Assembly: GCA_049671305.1 (NCBI GenBank)
Contig: JBATUR010000005.1
Coordinates: 124,001 to 188,000, forward strand
Source of the DNA: CADCTM01 sp049671305
GTDB lineage: Bacteria; Cyanobacteriota; Cyanobacteriia; Cyanobacteriales; Coleofasciculaceae
DNA length: 64,000 bases
Direction: 5' to 3'
In this document: positions 54,250 to 63,154 of the stretch, piece after piece
Position numbering within the stretch: position 1 is the first letter of the stretch
Layout of the letters: each line of letters begins with the position of its first letter
Notes under the pieces: model-generated
What the model was told of the DNA's origin: nothing
What the model saw: the letters and a program-made list of their open reading frames with translations, nothing else
The model's database searches: none
Position numbers and translations under genes: made by a program

Positions 54250-54784
54250 AGTAGAAAGTTTGATGCAGAAAGCCGTTGAGGCAACTCAACGCTCATTTAA
54301 CACGATTCGCACCGGTCGCGCCAATACCAGTCTTCTCGACCGAGTAATGGTTGATTATTATGGCAGTCCTACGCCACTCAAGTCTTTGGCAAGCATCAAC
54401 ACACCCGATGCTAGTACAATTATGATTCAACCGTTTGATAAGACTAGTATGGGCACCATCGAAAAGGCAATCTCTTTGTCTGATTTAGGTTTAACCCCTA
54501 GTAATGATGGTCAAATTATTCGCCTGAATATTCCGCCCCTAACCACCGAGCGCCGTAAGGAATTTGTTAAACTAGCCTCAAAATTTGCTGAAGAAGGTAA
54601 AGTCTCAATTCGTAACATCCGCCGTGATGCCGTTGACTCGGTTCGCAAACAGGAAAAAAACAGCGAACTTCCTGAAGATGAATCACGAGATCTTCAAGAC
54701 AAAATTCAAAAGTTGACAGATAAATACTCTGCCAAAGTTGATGAGGTCTTCGCTGAAAAAGAAAAAGATATCACGACTGTTTAA
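54236..54784 (+). CDS. frr: ribosome recycling factor
   Basis: 182 residues from the GTG at 54236 (MKLAEVESLMQKAVEATQRS), the usual family length. Typical features: the two-domain RRF with RTGRANTSLLDRVMVDYYG, IQPFDKTSMGTIEKAI, IIRLNIPPLTTERRKEFVKL and VRKQEKNSELPEDES. It splits post-termination ribosomes with EF-G. Translation is coupled to pyrH by the 14-bp overlap. Confidence 0.97.
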   Translation: MKLAEVESLMQKAVEATQRSFNTIRTGRANTSLLDRVMVDYYGSPTPLKSLASINTPDASTIMIQPFDKTSMGTIEKAISLSDLGLTPSNDGQIIRLNIPPLTTERRKEFVKLASKFAEEGKVSIRNIRRDAVDSVRKQEKNSELPEDESRDLQDKIQKLTDKYSAKVDEVFAEKEKDITTV

Positions 54785-55374
54785 CAAACATAACTTATCT
54801 TTAGACTAGCGCCTGGAAACTTCTTGGCTTGATGCTAATCTAAGCAGTGGTAAGCTGGCTTGGCGTGAAGATAACTAAAACTTGAGCTTGTTGGTTAATG
54901 ATTGGACGCAATCTAAACTTCTGGCAGTCAACTAAAGTTAAGGGACATCAAGAGGAAAACTTGACTATTTTAGGTTTTCCTCTTGGTATCTGGTTTGTCT
55001 TGCCACCCTAGCTTTTATTTAATTAAACATACTCATAACACCAAGCAGGCGTTATTGGTAAAAACCGATTTAGCCAACCATTGCTTAAATTGAAACTACT
55101 TCAATTTGCAAAAAAACAAACAAAGATTTACCTAAAAGTCCGGATCAAGTATCCCAACAAGAGAGAAAATAAACTGAAGTCAGCCTCAGTTAAGCCTCAA
55201 GAACCATTTAAGTAAAAAATCAAGCATATTAAATAAAAACTGAGGCTAAGATGTAGCAGCATTCAAATTACTTGTAAGAGTAGAGTGCGGCTTTCAAAAT
55301 ATCTGGGCAGTTAAAAAATACGCTCAATTAACTCGTACCCAGAATCTAGAAGTAATGTTTAAGGAGATTGATTA
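54785..55374. other. intergenic region downstream of frr
   Basis: 590 bp without a convincing gene. It holds an 11-bp stem-loop at 54950-54984, AT-rich tracts around 55010-55140, and the leader of the 55375 gene with an AAGGAGATTG ribosome-binding site. A small RNA is possible but there is no direct evidence. Confidence 0.5.
54950..54984. repeat. inverted repeat after frr
   Basis: AAGAGGAAAAC (54950-54960) is matched by GTTTTCCTCTT (54974-54984). No T run follows on the plus strand. It may be a 3'-end stabiliser or factor-dependent end of the pyrH-frr mRNA. Confidence 0.65.
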
Positions 55375-55809
55375 ATGGGACTTAGCGACGGTCTTAATGA
55401 CGCCAATAAAACAGCAACTCTCGTCAATGATTGCGTAAAGTTAATCGACGAGCAAGTATCGGCAAAAGGTGGACTTGGTGGAATGGCTCTCAAAGCCGCC
55501 TACGGGGCTGTGAAGGGGATTAAGCCTGGTTATGTTGCCAGTGCTATTGAGGCGCTGCTACCGCCAACCTTGACGGCACTCGACCCGATTTGGAGTGAGG
55601 GTGTACAAGCTGGTAACCCGGTGGAACATTTAGATAAAAATCGTTCGCGTGCAGCAGATGCGGTACTTAGTGTAACCGATGCGAGGATCGAGAGAAGCAG
55701 CAATGGAGTTGTTAAGGGAGCATATAATCAATTCCGCAAATCTGTTAAAAGTGATGTAGAAGATGCGATACCAGGTTTAGCGAAGATTATCAACAAATAC
55801 AGTAATTAA
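55375..55809 (+). CDS. hypothetical helical protein (DUF6918-like)
   Basis: A 144-residue protein with a strong AAGGAG ribosome-binding site. Helical, with LNDANKTATLVNDCVKLIDE, a Gly/Ala-rich region GGLGGMALKAAYGAVKGIKP, then LDKNRSRAADAVLSVTDARI and SVKSDVEDAIPGLAKIINKY. It resembles a small actinobacterial/cyanobacterial family I associate with DUF6918, of unknown role. The Gly/Ala helix suggests peripheral membrane contact. Confidence 0.65.
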   Translation: MGLSDGLNDANKTATLVNDCVKLIDEQVSAKGGLGGMALKAAYGAVKGIKPGYVASAIEALLPPTLTALDPIWSEGVQAGNPVEHLDKNRSRAADAVLSVTDARIERSSNGVVKGAYNQFRKSVKSDVEDAIPGLAKIINKYSN

Positions 55810-55886
55810 ACTAAAGAAGAGAAAATCAGTGTGTGTAGTAAATGTTAGTATTCATCTGCTGCTCACACTTGCACGATTTTTAAATC

Positions 55887-55994
55887 ATGGAAAATGCTGA
55901 TTTACTCAATGGTATTGCAGGAGGATTGGCGATCGCTATTTTCATCGGTGGTATTTTGATGATGTTTACCACTTTTTGGACAACCAAAAAATAG
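55887..55994 (+). CDS. 35-residue single-helix membrane protein
   Basis: MENADLLNGIAGGLAIAIFI and GGILMMFTTFWTTKK: one transmembrane helix (about residues 7-29) with a short basic end. It is followed 131 bp later by a strong terminator, and its codons are used coherently. It does not match PetG, PetL, PetN, PetM, PsaM or Psb30 as I know them. It may be a small subunit of a thylakoid complex or a stand-alone peptide. Confidence 0.5.
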   Translation: MENADLLNGIAGGLAIAIFIGGILMMFTTFWTTKK

Positions 55995-56125
55995 TAACCG
56001 GCGTTAAACACCTTTGTTGCCGCAAGTGCCACTGGTTACAAAAAACGTTACCACTAACTGTTTGTTGCTTGGTTGCTTTTACAATCAGCCATTAGAAGAG
56101 AAGTTAATACTCCTCATGCCAAACG

Positions 56126-56154
56126 CCGTGAAACCCCCAGTTTCACGGTTTTTT
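56126..56154 (+). terminator. strong terminator
   Basis: CCGTGAAAC (56126-56134) pairs with GTTTCACGG (56140-56148), followed by six Ts. It ends the 55375-55994 transcript just before the convergent gene. Confidence 0.92.
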
Positions 56155-56938
56155 AGTGAGTTTCTAGAGGTTTTAGCTGTAGTCGATAGCGATACAAGGC
56201 AACTGGTCGATTTAAAGCTTTAAAATAATCAGCATCCTGGGGTGAGAGGTAAACGGCTGTAACTTGGTCAGCCTCAATGGTTAAATGGGATAGCGATCGC
56301 ACATACTTAGTTGTCGTTTCTACCTGATTAAAATAAGGCGTAGAAGTACCCCGAAACACCTGGTTAGAAACTTCCGTAGCCACAAACTGATCCGGATCGG
56401 GTGTTTCCCAAGCGCGACCTGTCACAATAGAAATTAGTTGCCGTCCTGTTCTCAAGGTAGTAATTTGACGATTAGGTGAAGCTGGATCAACCTTTACCGA
56501 CTCAATTGAGTTTTCACCTAAATAAGCTTTGCCAATATTTAAACCATTAAAGGCGCGGTCTGCGACAATTTCCTTAGAATTAAATACAGTTTTGCTTGTT
56601 GGAATTTTTAGCAGCATATCCTGGGACACTGCCTGAAACCGTACAGCAAAACTGAAAGCTTCATTAAGATGACGGCGGTTACTTTCAAACCCTGGTGTCA
56701 CCACCTCCGGCGCCAATGGGGCAACTTGCTCAACTAAAATACTCGTAACCTGCCAATTTCCCTCCATCCATGCCGGATAAACCAAATCCTCAGTTGCTGT
56801 AACAGAAGGTTTATGCCAATGGGGAAACTCTGCCAAACGATCAACTAATTGCCCAGCTTCTGCCTCACCACCACAAAATAGTAAGATTAGAACCAAGTAT
56901 AACCCGAAAATTCCCCTGATCACAGTACACTCCGCCAT
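56153..56938 (-). CDS. conserved secreted/lumenal protein (DUF6816-like)
   Basis: A 261-residue protein with a signal peptide (GIFGLYLVLILLFCGGEAEAG). The mature part has FPHWHKPSVTATEDLVYPAW, MEGNWQVTSILVEQVAPLAP, RRHLNEAFSFAVRFQAV and WETPDPDQFVATEVSNQVF. It matches conserved cyanobacterial and plastid lumen-type proteins that I associate with DUF6816; function unknown. Probably periplasmic or thylakoid-lumenal. Confidence 0.75.
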   Translation of the reverse strand: MAECTVIRGIFGLYLVLILLFCGGEAEAGQLVDRLAEFPHWHKPSVTATEDLVYPAWMEGNWQVTSILVEQVAPLAPEVVTPGFESNRRHLNEAFSFAVRFQAVSQDMLLKIPTSKTVFNSKEIVADRAFNGLNIGKAYLGENSIESVKVDPASPNRQITTLRTGRQLISIVTGRAWETPDPDQFVATEVSNQVFRGTSTPYFNQVETTTKYVRSLSHLTIEADQVTAVYLSPQDADYFKALNRPVALYRYRLQLKPLETH

Positions 56939-56997
56939 AAAAATTAAAGATTAAAACCTGTTAATTTTTTAATCTTTAATCTTGTTAAAATCAAATT

Positions 56998-57399
56998 CTA
57001 GGCAATTGGCGCTGGATGCCAAATTTCACCATATTCTGTCCGTAGTGCCTGCCACGCCTCAACTTGACCTGTGGCATATTCTCCAGGTTTACCCCATTGT
57101 AAGAAGGCACTTAATGCCGGTTGCTGGTTTTCATCCAGAAAGCGAATTGCATAAGTTGGGAAATTTCCCCGTTTGGCTTCACCCACTTCAAATTTCACTT
57201 GTTTAATGGCATCCATATTTAAGTGAAATTCCAAAGTATCTTTATGCATATTGGCATACTTTCCCTTGGGTAACTCAGCATAAAATAACTTTTCGATGGT
57301 GTCCTTGACTTCCAAAACCGCCGCACTGCTGGTTACAATCAAGCGTAACATTCCCAAACTTTCGCAAGCTTCCAAAAATTCTTTGAGCGTAGTATTCAT
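56998..57399 (-). CDS. HutX/ChuX-like heme-binding-fold protein
   Basis: 133 residues from the ATG at 57399 (MNTTLKEFLEACESLGMLRL); the frame is open 36 bp further up. The fold is suggested by LEFHLNMDAIKQVKFEVGEA and YAIRFLDENQQPALSAFLQW, like half of a HemS/ChuX domain. Heme carriage or storage would be the family role, but clear axial ligands cannot be assigned. It lies 60 bp upstream of the lumenal-type protein gene on the same strand. Confidence 0.65.
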   Translation of the reverse strand: MNTTLKEFLEACESLGMLRLIVTSSAAVLEVKDTIEKLFYAELPKGKYANMHKDTLEFHLNMDAIKQVKFEVGEAKRGNFPTYAIRFLDENQQPALSAFLQWGKPGEYATGQVEAWQALRTEYGEIWHPAPIA

Positions 57400-57645
57400 G
57401 AAATTGAGTCTATAGTAAGAATTAGCAACAATCACAAGCTCTAAAGAGAGATTTTGACTGCGCCAAACTCTATAAATATATCTAAAGATAGAAACAAAAA
57501 TTCTAAAGTTTACCTAAAGTCCAGCGCTTTGGAGTTAGCTTTACTCTTTCTAAATCATTCTGGTTGCTCTTACCAATCGTGTTTTCATATCATTGTGTTA
57601 GACAGTGCCAGGGGTATACAACACTTAGCATCTACCGTTTTAAAA

Positions 57646-60600
57646 ATGAGCAAGACGAAAATCGCTCTTTACCAGGTCAGCAGATCCCTGGCAGTATACT
57701 TTATTTGTACAGGGTTTTTAGGTGTGCCAACTCACGCACAGACAATTACACCCGCGTTGGATGGCACAGGCACAATTATTGCACCCAATGGTAATAGTAT
57801 TGATATTACTGGCGGCAGTCTTTCTGGTAATAACACTAATCTTTTTCATAGTTTTAGTCAGTTTGGTTTAGATCCTAATCAAATTGCCAACTTTAATTCT
57901 CAACCCAATATTATCAACATTTTTAGTCGAGTTGTGGGCGGTGATGTCTCCAGAATTAACGGTTTAATTCGGGTAACTGGTGGCAATTCTAACTTATTTT
58001 TGATGAATCCGGCGGGGATAATTTTTGGTGCTAATTCTCGCTTAGATGTGCCAGCTAGCTTCACGGCAACTACAGCGACAAGTATCGGTTTTGGCAATAG
58101 TTGGTTTAATGCATCTGGTACAAATAATTATACCACTTTGATAGGAAATCCCAATGTTTTTGCTTTTACAACACAGCAACCTGGTGTAATTATTAATGGT
58201 GGTAATTTGAGCGTAAATGGCGGCGACTTAACGTTAATTGGTGGAACAGTTGCCAGTACAGGAGAAATTTCAGCACAAAATGGACAGATTAATATATCGA
58301 CTGTGCCAGGAGAAAACTTAGTCCGCCTCAGTCAAGTCGGACAGATATTAAGCTTGGAAGTTAGACCTCTTTCAGATGCCACAACACTACCGGGAAATTG
58401 GGCATTACCTGTTCTTGCTTTACCTGAGTTGTTAACAGGTGGTAATGGAAATAATGCTACAGGATTAATGGTTAGTAATAGCGGAGAGGTAGAACTGACT
58501 GGTTCTGGTTTTAAGGTAGAAAATGGTGATATTGTTGCTAAAAATATAACCGCCCAAACTGCAACTTTATCATCAAATAATAACTTAACTTTGGTAGAAA
58601 GTCAGTTGGCGACGAGTGGAGACTTAAACCTACTGGCACAAAACACAGTATTGATGCGGGATAGTCTTGAGACTTTATTTGATGTGCAAACAGGAGGCAA
58701 TCTTAATATTCAAGGTAATCAAAGTGTTAATATTTTAGCAATCAATCATGCCAACCCAGCTTTAAGGAGTGGTGGTAATCTAAGTTTAGCAACCAATAAT
58801 GATAATGGTATCTTGGCAGATGGTAATTTTATTAGTGGTGGAAATTTTTCGATTATTAACTTAGCATCAGGTAATCCTGGCAACTTTGTTAGTATTTTTG
58901 ATCCGATTATTGAAAGCAGTGGTAATGTAAGTTTTGGTAACTACAGCGGAGCATCTTTAAAGATTATTTCTAGTGCTGGCAATGTGAATATCAGAAATGC
59001 TGTTATTACTCGACCTAGTGTGGTTAGTGGTGTGCCTGTTGATGATCCAGATTTTAGCGCTTTGACAAGTAAGCGGACGCTAATTATTCATGCAGCTAAT
59101 GGCAGTATCACTACGGGAAATATTTTTACGAGGTCAGATAATACTGCTGATGCGGGTTCTATTATTTTAACGTCTCAAGGTAATCTGGTTACTGGCGATA
59201 TTAGAACTGATGATCCAATTAATGGTGATTCTGGTTCAGTTAATTTATTATCAACGCAGGGCAATATTATTACAGGTGGTATTTTTACTAACGATCAAGG
59301 TATTAGTAATGCTGGATCTGTATCTTTGACGGCAGCAAATAATATTACTTTTAGTAGAATTGATACATCAAAACGTGGTGTTGGTAATGCCGGTTCTGTG
59401 ACGCTGATTGCTCAGGGTAATATTAGTGATAGAAATGAAATTGAATCGAGAAACTTTGGTACTGGGGCAGCGGGTGAACTTATAATTAATCCGACAACGC
59501 CAATAATTCCACCGATAATTCCACCGACAACGCCGATAATTCCACAGACACCGCCGATAATTCCACAGACAGATACACCAACTACACTGATACCGCCAAC
59601 AAATACACTACCAACGCCGCCAACAATTCCACCAACACCAACAAACACGCCGACAAATACACCAACTCCTAATCCTAACCAAAATAATCAAAAACCTACT
59701 GACAAAAGCGATCGCTTACCTAGTCTTCCTCAAAATTATTCTCCCGTTTCAACACAAGCAGAATTAGGTTCAATTGTTAAAAAGACTTCTCTAGAAAGTG
59801 ACCCAGTTTATCGCTTAGAAGAAGCCTTTACCAAACAATTTGAGAGCCATTTTCAGCGGCAATCAAATGCCAAAATTTACACCTCAAAAGACGTTCAAAA
59901 CCGCATTCGACAGCTTGAGCAGGCAACAGGCGTCAAAACAGGAGTGATTTATGTCAGGTTCGTACCCTCAACGGTAGCCATATCTGAGACTTGTTCAACT
60001 TCATCCCTAAAAACGCCTTCAAATCAGCAAGACAGACGATTTGGTTCCTTCCGTGAGCAATCTTCCGACGCTCAACAACCAGAATGTGATGTTGCCTCAA
60101 GTAAACAGCTTGAAGTATTGCTAATTTCGGCAGAAGGTGAACCGATTCGGCAGATAGTTAAAGACACAACTCGTGGCAAAGTATTAGCAGTAACTCAGGA
60201 ATTTCAAAGCGCTCTGACTAATCCTAAAAATGTTAATACTACAAGCTATTTAAAATCTGCACAGCAACTATATCAATGGATTATCGCGCCCATAAAAGCT
60301 GAATTACAAGCGCACAAAATCAAGAATTTAGTCTTTGCAATGGACTCAGGATTACGCTCTTTACCATTAGCGGCACTGCATGATGGCAAAGGCTTTTTAG
60401 TTGAGCAATATAGTGTTAACTTAGTACCTAGCATAAGTTTAACAGGCTCTCGTTATCGAGATGTGCGATCGCTCCAAGTGCTGGCAATGGGAGCCTCAGA
60501 ATTTATGGAACAAGCACCCTTACCTGGGGTAAAAGTTGAATTGGCAACCATTACTGAGCAATTGTGGAAAGGAAAATCCTTCCTCAACGACAGCTTTACC

Positions 60601-61131
60601 CTGGCGAATTTTCAAGCTCAACGACGCTCTTCGCCTTATGGTATCGTTCATTTAGCAACTCATGCCGAGTTTAGAGCTGGAGCAAGCAAAAATTCTTATA
60701 TTCAGTTTTGGGATCGTAAACTGCGACTCAATGAACTCGATCAATTGCAATTATCTGATCCGCCTGTAGAGTTATTAGTATTAAGCGCTTGCCGCACTGC
60801 ATTAGGTAATGAACAAGCCGAATTAGGTTTTGCAGGATCAGCATTTCAAGCAGGTGTTGGCTCAACTTTAGCAACATTATGGTCAGTTAATGACCGGGGT
60901 GCATTAGGACTAACTACAGAATTTTACAATCAGTTAAGTCAAGTTCCTATTAAAAGTCAGGCATTACAACGTGCACAATTAGCCATGATTCAAGGCAGAG
61001 TCAGAATTGAAAATAACCTGTTATATAACTCTGGCAAAAGTATTACCTTACCGTCTAAATTAGCCAGTGCCAATCTTAATTTATCTCATCCCTATTATTG
61101 GGCAGCTTTTACTTTAGTTGGTAAGCCTTAA
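57646..61131 (+). CDS. secreted FHA-type passenger fused to a CHAT caspase-like protease
   Basis: 1161 residues from the ATG at 57646; the frame is open further upstream, but this ATG starts a proper signal peptide (VSRSLAVYFICTGFLGVPTHAQ). Residues about 30-250 are a two-partner-secretion domain (NLFHSFSQFGLDPNQIANF, NLFLMNPAGIIFGANSRLDV), then beta-helix repeats, a Thr/Pro-rich linker (about 615-690) and a CHAT domain (about 830-1161). The protease dyad is visible as His in IVHLATHAEF and Cys in LVLSACRTALG. No TpsB transporter is in the window. Such fusions are common in filamentous cyanobacteria; their targets are unknown. Confidence 0.9.
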   Translation: MSKTKIALYQVSRSLAVYFICTGFLGVPTHAQTITPALDGTGTIIAPNGNSIDITGGSLSGNNTNLFHSFSQFGLDPNQIANFNSQPNIINIFSRVVGGDVSRINGLIRVTGGNSNLFLMNPAGIIFGANSRLDVPASFTATTATSIGFGNSWFNASGTNNYTTLIGNPNVFAFTTQQPGVIINGGNLSVNGGDLTLIGGTVASTGEISAQNGQINISTVPGENLVRLSQVGQILSLEVRPLSDATTLPGNWALPVLALPELLTGGNGNNATGLMVSNSGEVELTGSGFKVENGDIVAKNITAQTATLSSNNNLTLVESQLATSGDLNLLAQNTVLMRDSLETLFDVQTGGNLNIQGNQSVNILAINHANPALRSGGNLSLATNNDNGILADGNFISGGNFSIINLASGNPGNFVSIFDPIIESSGNVSFGNYSGASLKIISSAGNVNIRNAVITRPSVVSGVPVDDPDFSALTSKRTLIIHAANGSITTGNIFTRSDNTADAGSIILTSQGNLVTGDIRTDDPINGDSGSVNLLSTQGNIITGGIFTNDQGISNAGSVSLTAANNITFSRIDTSKRGVGNAGSVTLIAQGNISDRNEIESRNFGTGAAGELIINPTTPIIPPIIPPTTPIIPQTPPIIPQTDTPTTLIPPTNTLPTPPTIPPTPTNTPTNTPTPNPNQNNQKPTDKSDRLPSLPQNYSPVSTQAELGSIVKKTSLESDPVYRLEEAFTKQFESHFQRQSNAKIYTSKDVQNRIRQLEQATGVKTGVIYVRFVPSTVAISETCSTSSLKTPSNQQDRRFGSFREQSSDAQQPECDVASSKQLEVLLISAEGEPIRQIVKDTTRGKVLAVTQEFQSALTNPKNVNTTSYLKSAQQLYQWIIAPIKAELQAHKIKNLVFAMDSGLRSLPLAALHDGKGFLVEQYSVNLVPSISLTGSRYRDVRSLQVLAMGASEFMEQAPLPGVKVELATITEQLWKGKSFLNDSFTLANFQAQRRSSPYGIVHLATHAEFRAGASKNSYIQFWDRKLRLNELDQLQLSDPPVELLVLSACRTALGNEQAELGFAGSAFQAGVGSTLATLWSVNDRGALGLTTEFYNQLSQVPIKSQALQRAQLAMIQGRVRIENNLLYNSGKSITLPSKLASANLNLSHPYYWAAFTLVGKP

Positions 61132-61302
61132 TTACATATGAGATCCCCGACTTCTGCCGTTAAAAAAGTAACAATTACCAAAAATTCGCTCCAAGAAGTC
61201 GGGGATCTATTGTAAGCCTTAATCACAGGCAAGATCCCCGACTTCTGCCGTTAAAAAAGTAACAATTACCAAAAATTCGCTCTAAGAAGTCGGGGATCTA
61301 TT
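61121..61302. repeat. tandem 91-bp duplication including a palindromic repeat and the CHAT stop codon
   Basis: The unit beginning GTAAGCCTTAAT at 61121 recurs at 61212. Each copy contains a 68-bp element bounded by AGATCCCCGACTTCT and its inverse AGAAGTCGGGGATCT (61141-61208 and 61232-61299). The copies differ by only a few bases. The element is a familiar cyanobacterial intergenic palindrome and lies between convergent genes, where it may stop transcription from both sides. Confidence 0.88.
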
Positions 61303-61307
61303 GTAAA

Positions 61308-62264
61308 CTAACTTTCATGTCGCTCGTAAGCCGCCACAATTCTTTGTACCAAAGCATTACGAACCACATCTTTGGTGGTAAGCTCACAAAAAGCCACACC
61401 ATCAACATTTCTGAGAATTTTTTGAGCAACCGCCAAACCAGACTGTTGGTAGCTGGGTAAATCAGTTTGAGTCAAGTCACCTGTAACCACCATTTTTGAG
61501 CGAAAACCTAGACGAGTCAAAACCATTTTCATTTGAGCCGGAGTGGTATTTTGAGCTTCATCAACAATCACAAAAGCATTGCTAAGAGTGCGACCGCGCA
61601 TATAAGCTAAAGGAGCAACCTCAATTACACCACGCTCCATCAAACTAGGCATTTTTTCCGGGTCAATTAATTCGTGCAGTGCGTCGTAAAGAGGACGCAG
61701 ATAAGGATTAACTTTTTGTTGTAAATCTCCCGGCAAAAAGCCCAACTTTTCACCCGCTTCTACCGCCGGTCGTGTCAAAATAATACGTTCATACTCATTT
61801 GCCAATAGAGCTTGAGCCGCTAAAACAACAGCCAGGAAGGTCTTACCTGTACCCGCAGGACCGATGCAGAAGGTGAGGTCATGGGAGAGTACATCCTTGA
61901 TGTATTGTCGCTGTCGGAAGGTTTTGGCGCGGATCGTTTCACCTTTGCGGGTACGAGCCAAAACATCTTTTTGTAAGTCTTGAAGTACATCTTCTTGATG
62001 AGTATCCAAAGCCTGAATAGCGGTTTGGATATCGACACCTGTAATCGTCTTGCCATCCTGCCAAAAAGATTTAAGATTGAACACCAAAGCCGAGACACGT
62101 TCAACTTGTTTTTCGGTGCCAGAAATCAGTAATTCTTGTCCTCGGAGCACCAAATTTGCGCCAGTGTGGTTTGAGAGAAATTTCAAGTTTTCTTCTCGCT
62201 CGCCCCCCAAAGCGATCGCACTTGCATTATTACTTAGCTCAATAATCTTTGATAGTTCAGTCAT
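61308..62264 (-). CDS. phoH: PhoH-family ATPase
   Basis: A 318-residue PhoH protein. The N-terminal part (about 15-60) is KH-like (NHTGANLVLRGQELLISG). The ATPase core has Walker A GPAGTGKTFLAV and Walker B AFVIVDEAQNTTPAQMKMVL, plus VVTGDLTQTDLP. It is the last gene of the ffh-rpsP-khpA-phoH run, an order seen in cyanobacteria. It is probably involved in RNA handling; the phosphate-starvation link of the name is not shown by the sequence. Confidence 0.93.
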   Translation of the reverse strand: MTELSKIIELSNNASAIALGGEREENLKFLSNHTGANLVLRGQELLISGTEKQVERVSALVFNLKSFWQDGKTITGVDIQTAIQALDTHQEDVLQDLQKDVLARTRKGETIRAKTFRQRQYIKDVLSHDLTFCIGPAGTGKTFLAVVLAAQALLANEYERIILTRPAVEAGEKLGFLPGDLQQKVNPYLRPLYDALHELIDPEKMPSLMERGVIEVAPLAYMRGRTLSNAFVIVDEAQNTTPAQMKMVLTRLGFRSKMVVTGDLTQTDLPSYQQSGLAVAQKILRNVDGVAFCELTTKDVVRNALVQRIVAAYERHES

Positions 62265-62436
62265 TAATTATCTTAGGGTTGGTAGGGGCGAACCAGGGCG
62301 GAATAAATAATTATCAGCTTTTGCTTAAAGTATCACGACGGCTGTTGAGCCTGTCGTAACACAGCCTGGATTCGCCCTTACATCAGTTGCCACTGCTCAA
62401 AACTTAATTCCTAACTCCTAAATTGGCTCTATAGAG

Positions 62437-62817
62437 TTATTCAGCAGAGCGGATTTTAGGAGCAGGTTTCGGTACCGAAGGGCGGGGCGGACTTCTTCTT
62501 TCAGAGGTATCAGAAGCAGCTCGATCCGTCCTAGTTTGGCTTTCGTATATGTCCAGATGAGCCGAATGACCTGCAGCCAGAGCAACCGTTTGAATTACCA
62601 TTCTAATCGCCTGAATATTGCGACCACCTCGACCAAACACACGTCCTTTGTCCGCTCCTTCAAAAGCCAACCGAATCCAAACCCGCCCTTTCGAGGCAGA
62701 CTTTTCGCAGTCTACGCTTAACGAATCTGGCGACTCCAGAAACGGTGCTACCAAAAATCGCACCAGACCAATATAATCGGGACTTGCCTCTTGAAGAGAA
62801 GACGGAGTTTCAGGCAC
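62437..62817 (-). CDS. khpA: KH-domain RNA-binding protein KhpA
   Basis: 126 residues from the GTG at 62817 (MPETPSSLQEASPDYIGLVR); this start overlaps the rpsP stop by 8 bp. The KH domain has IRLAFEGADKGRVFGRGGRN, with the GxxG loop GRGG, and IQAIRMVIQTVALAAGH. The C-terminal tail of about 35 residues is Ser/Arg/Pro-rich. It binds RNA and in other bacteria works with KhpB. Coupled to rpsP. Confidence 0.9.
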   Translation of the reverse strand: MPETPSSLQEASPDYIGLVRFLVAPFLESPDSLSVDCEKSASKGRVWIRLAFEGADKGRVFGRGGRNIQAIRMVIQTVALAAGHSAHLDIYESQTRTDRAASDTSERRSPPRPSVPKPAPKIRSAE

Positions 62818-63058
62818 GGACTTGTTCCAAGACGTTAGCTTTACGAAGAATATTGCGGACAGTTTCGCTTGGTTGAGCTCCATCTTGGAGCCGCTTCACA
62901 ATCGCTGGTACATTCAAGCGGGTTTCGTCGGTTCTGGGATTATAAAAGCCCAATTCCTCCAAAGGACGCCCATCGCGACGTGTAGTACTGTGCATCGCTA
63001 CAATTCTGTAGCTGACTTCACGTTTTTTGCCGTATCGTTTTAATCTCAGTTTGACCAT
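62810..63058 (-). CDS. rpsP: 30S ribosomal protein S16
   Basis: An 82-residue S16: MVKLRLKRYGKKREVSYRIV, RDGRPLEELGFYNPRTDETR and AQPSETVRNILRKANVLEQ. Standard length for cyanobacteria. It lies between ffh and khpA, with an 8-bp overlap to khpA. Confidence 0.98.
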   Translation of the reverse strand: MVKLRLKRYGKKREVSYRIVAMHSTTRRDGRPLEELGFYNPRTDETRLNVPAIVKRLQDGAQPSETVRNILRKANVLEQVRA

Positions 63059-63154
63059 GTTTAGTAATAATTCACCTGTCTGATTTTAAGCTATTGTTTG
63101 GGGTTCGTGCTGATTAGTTCAATCTTGCTTAATTTATGAGACAAGACAGAACAA

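Noticed and set aside
56014..56223. Plus-strand 69-codon frame after the 35-residue gene
   Set aside because: It reads through the terminator at 56126-56154 and into the end of the convergent gene.
59412..59648. Minus-strand Gly/Val-rich frame
   Set aside because: It is the shadow of the Thr/Pro-rich linker of the CHAT fusion.
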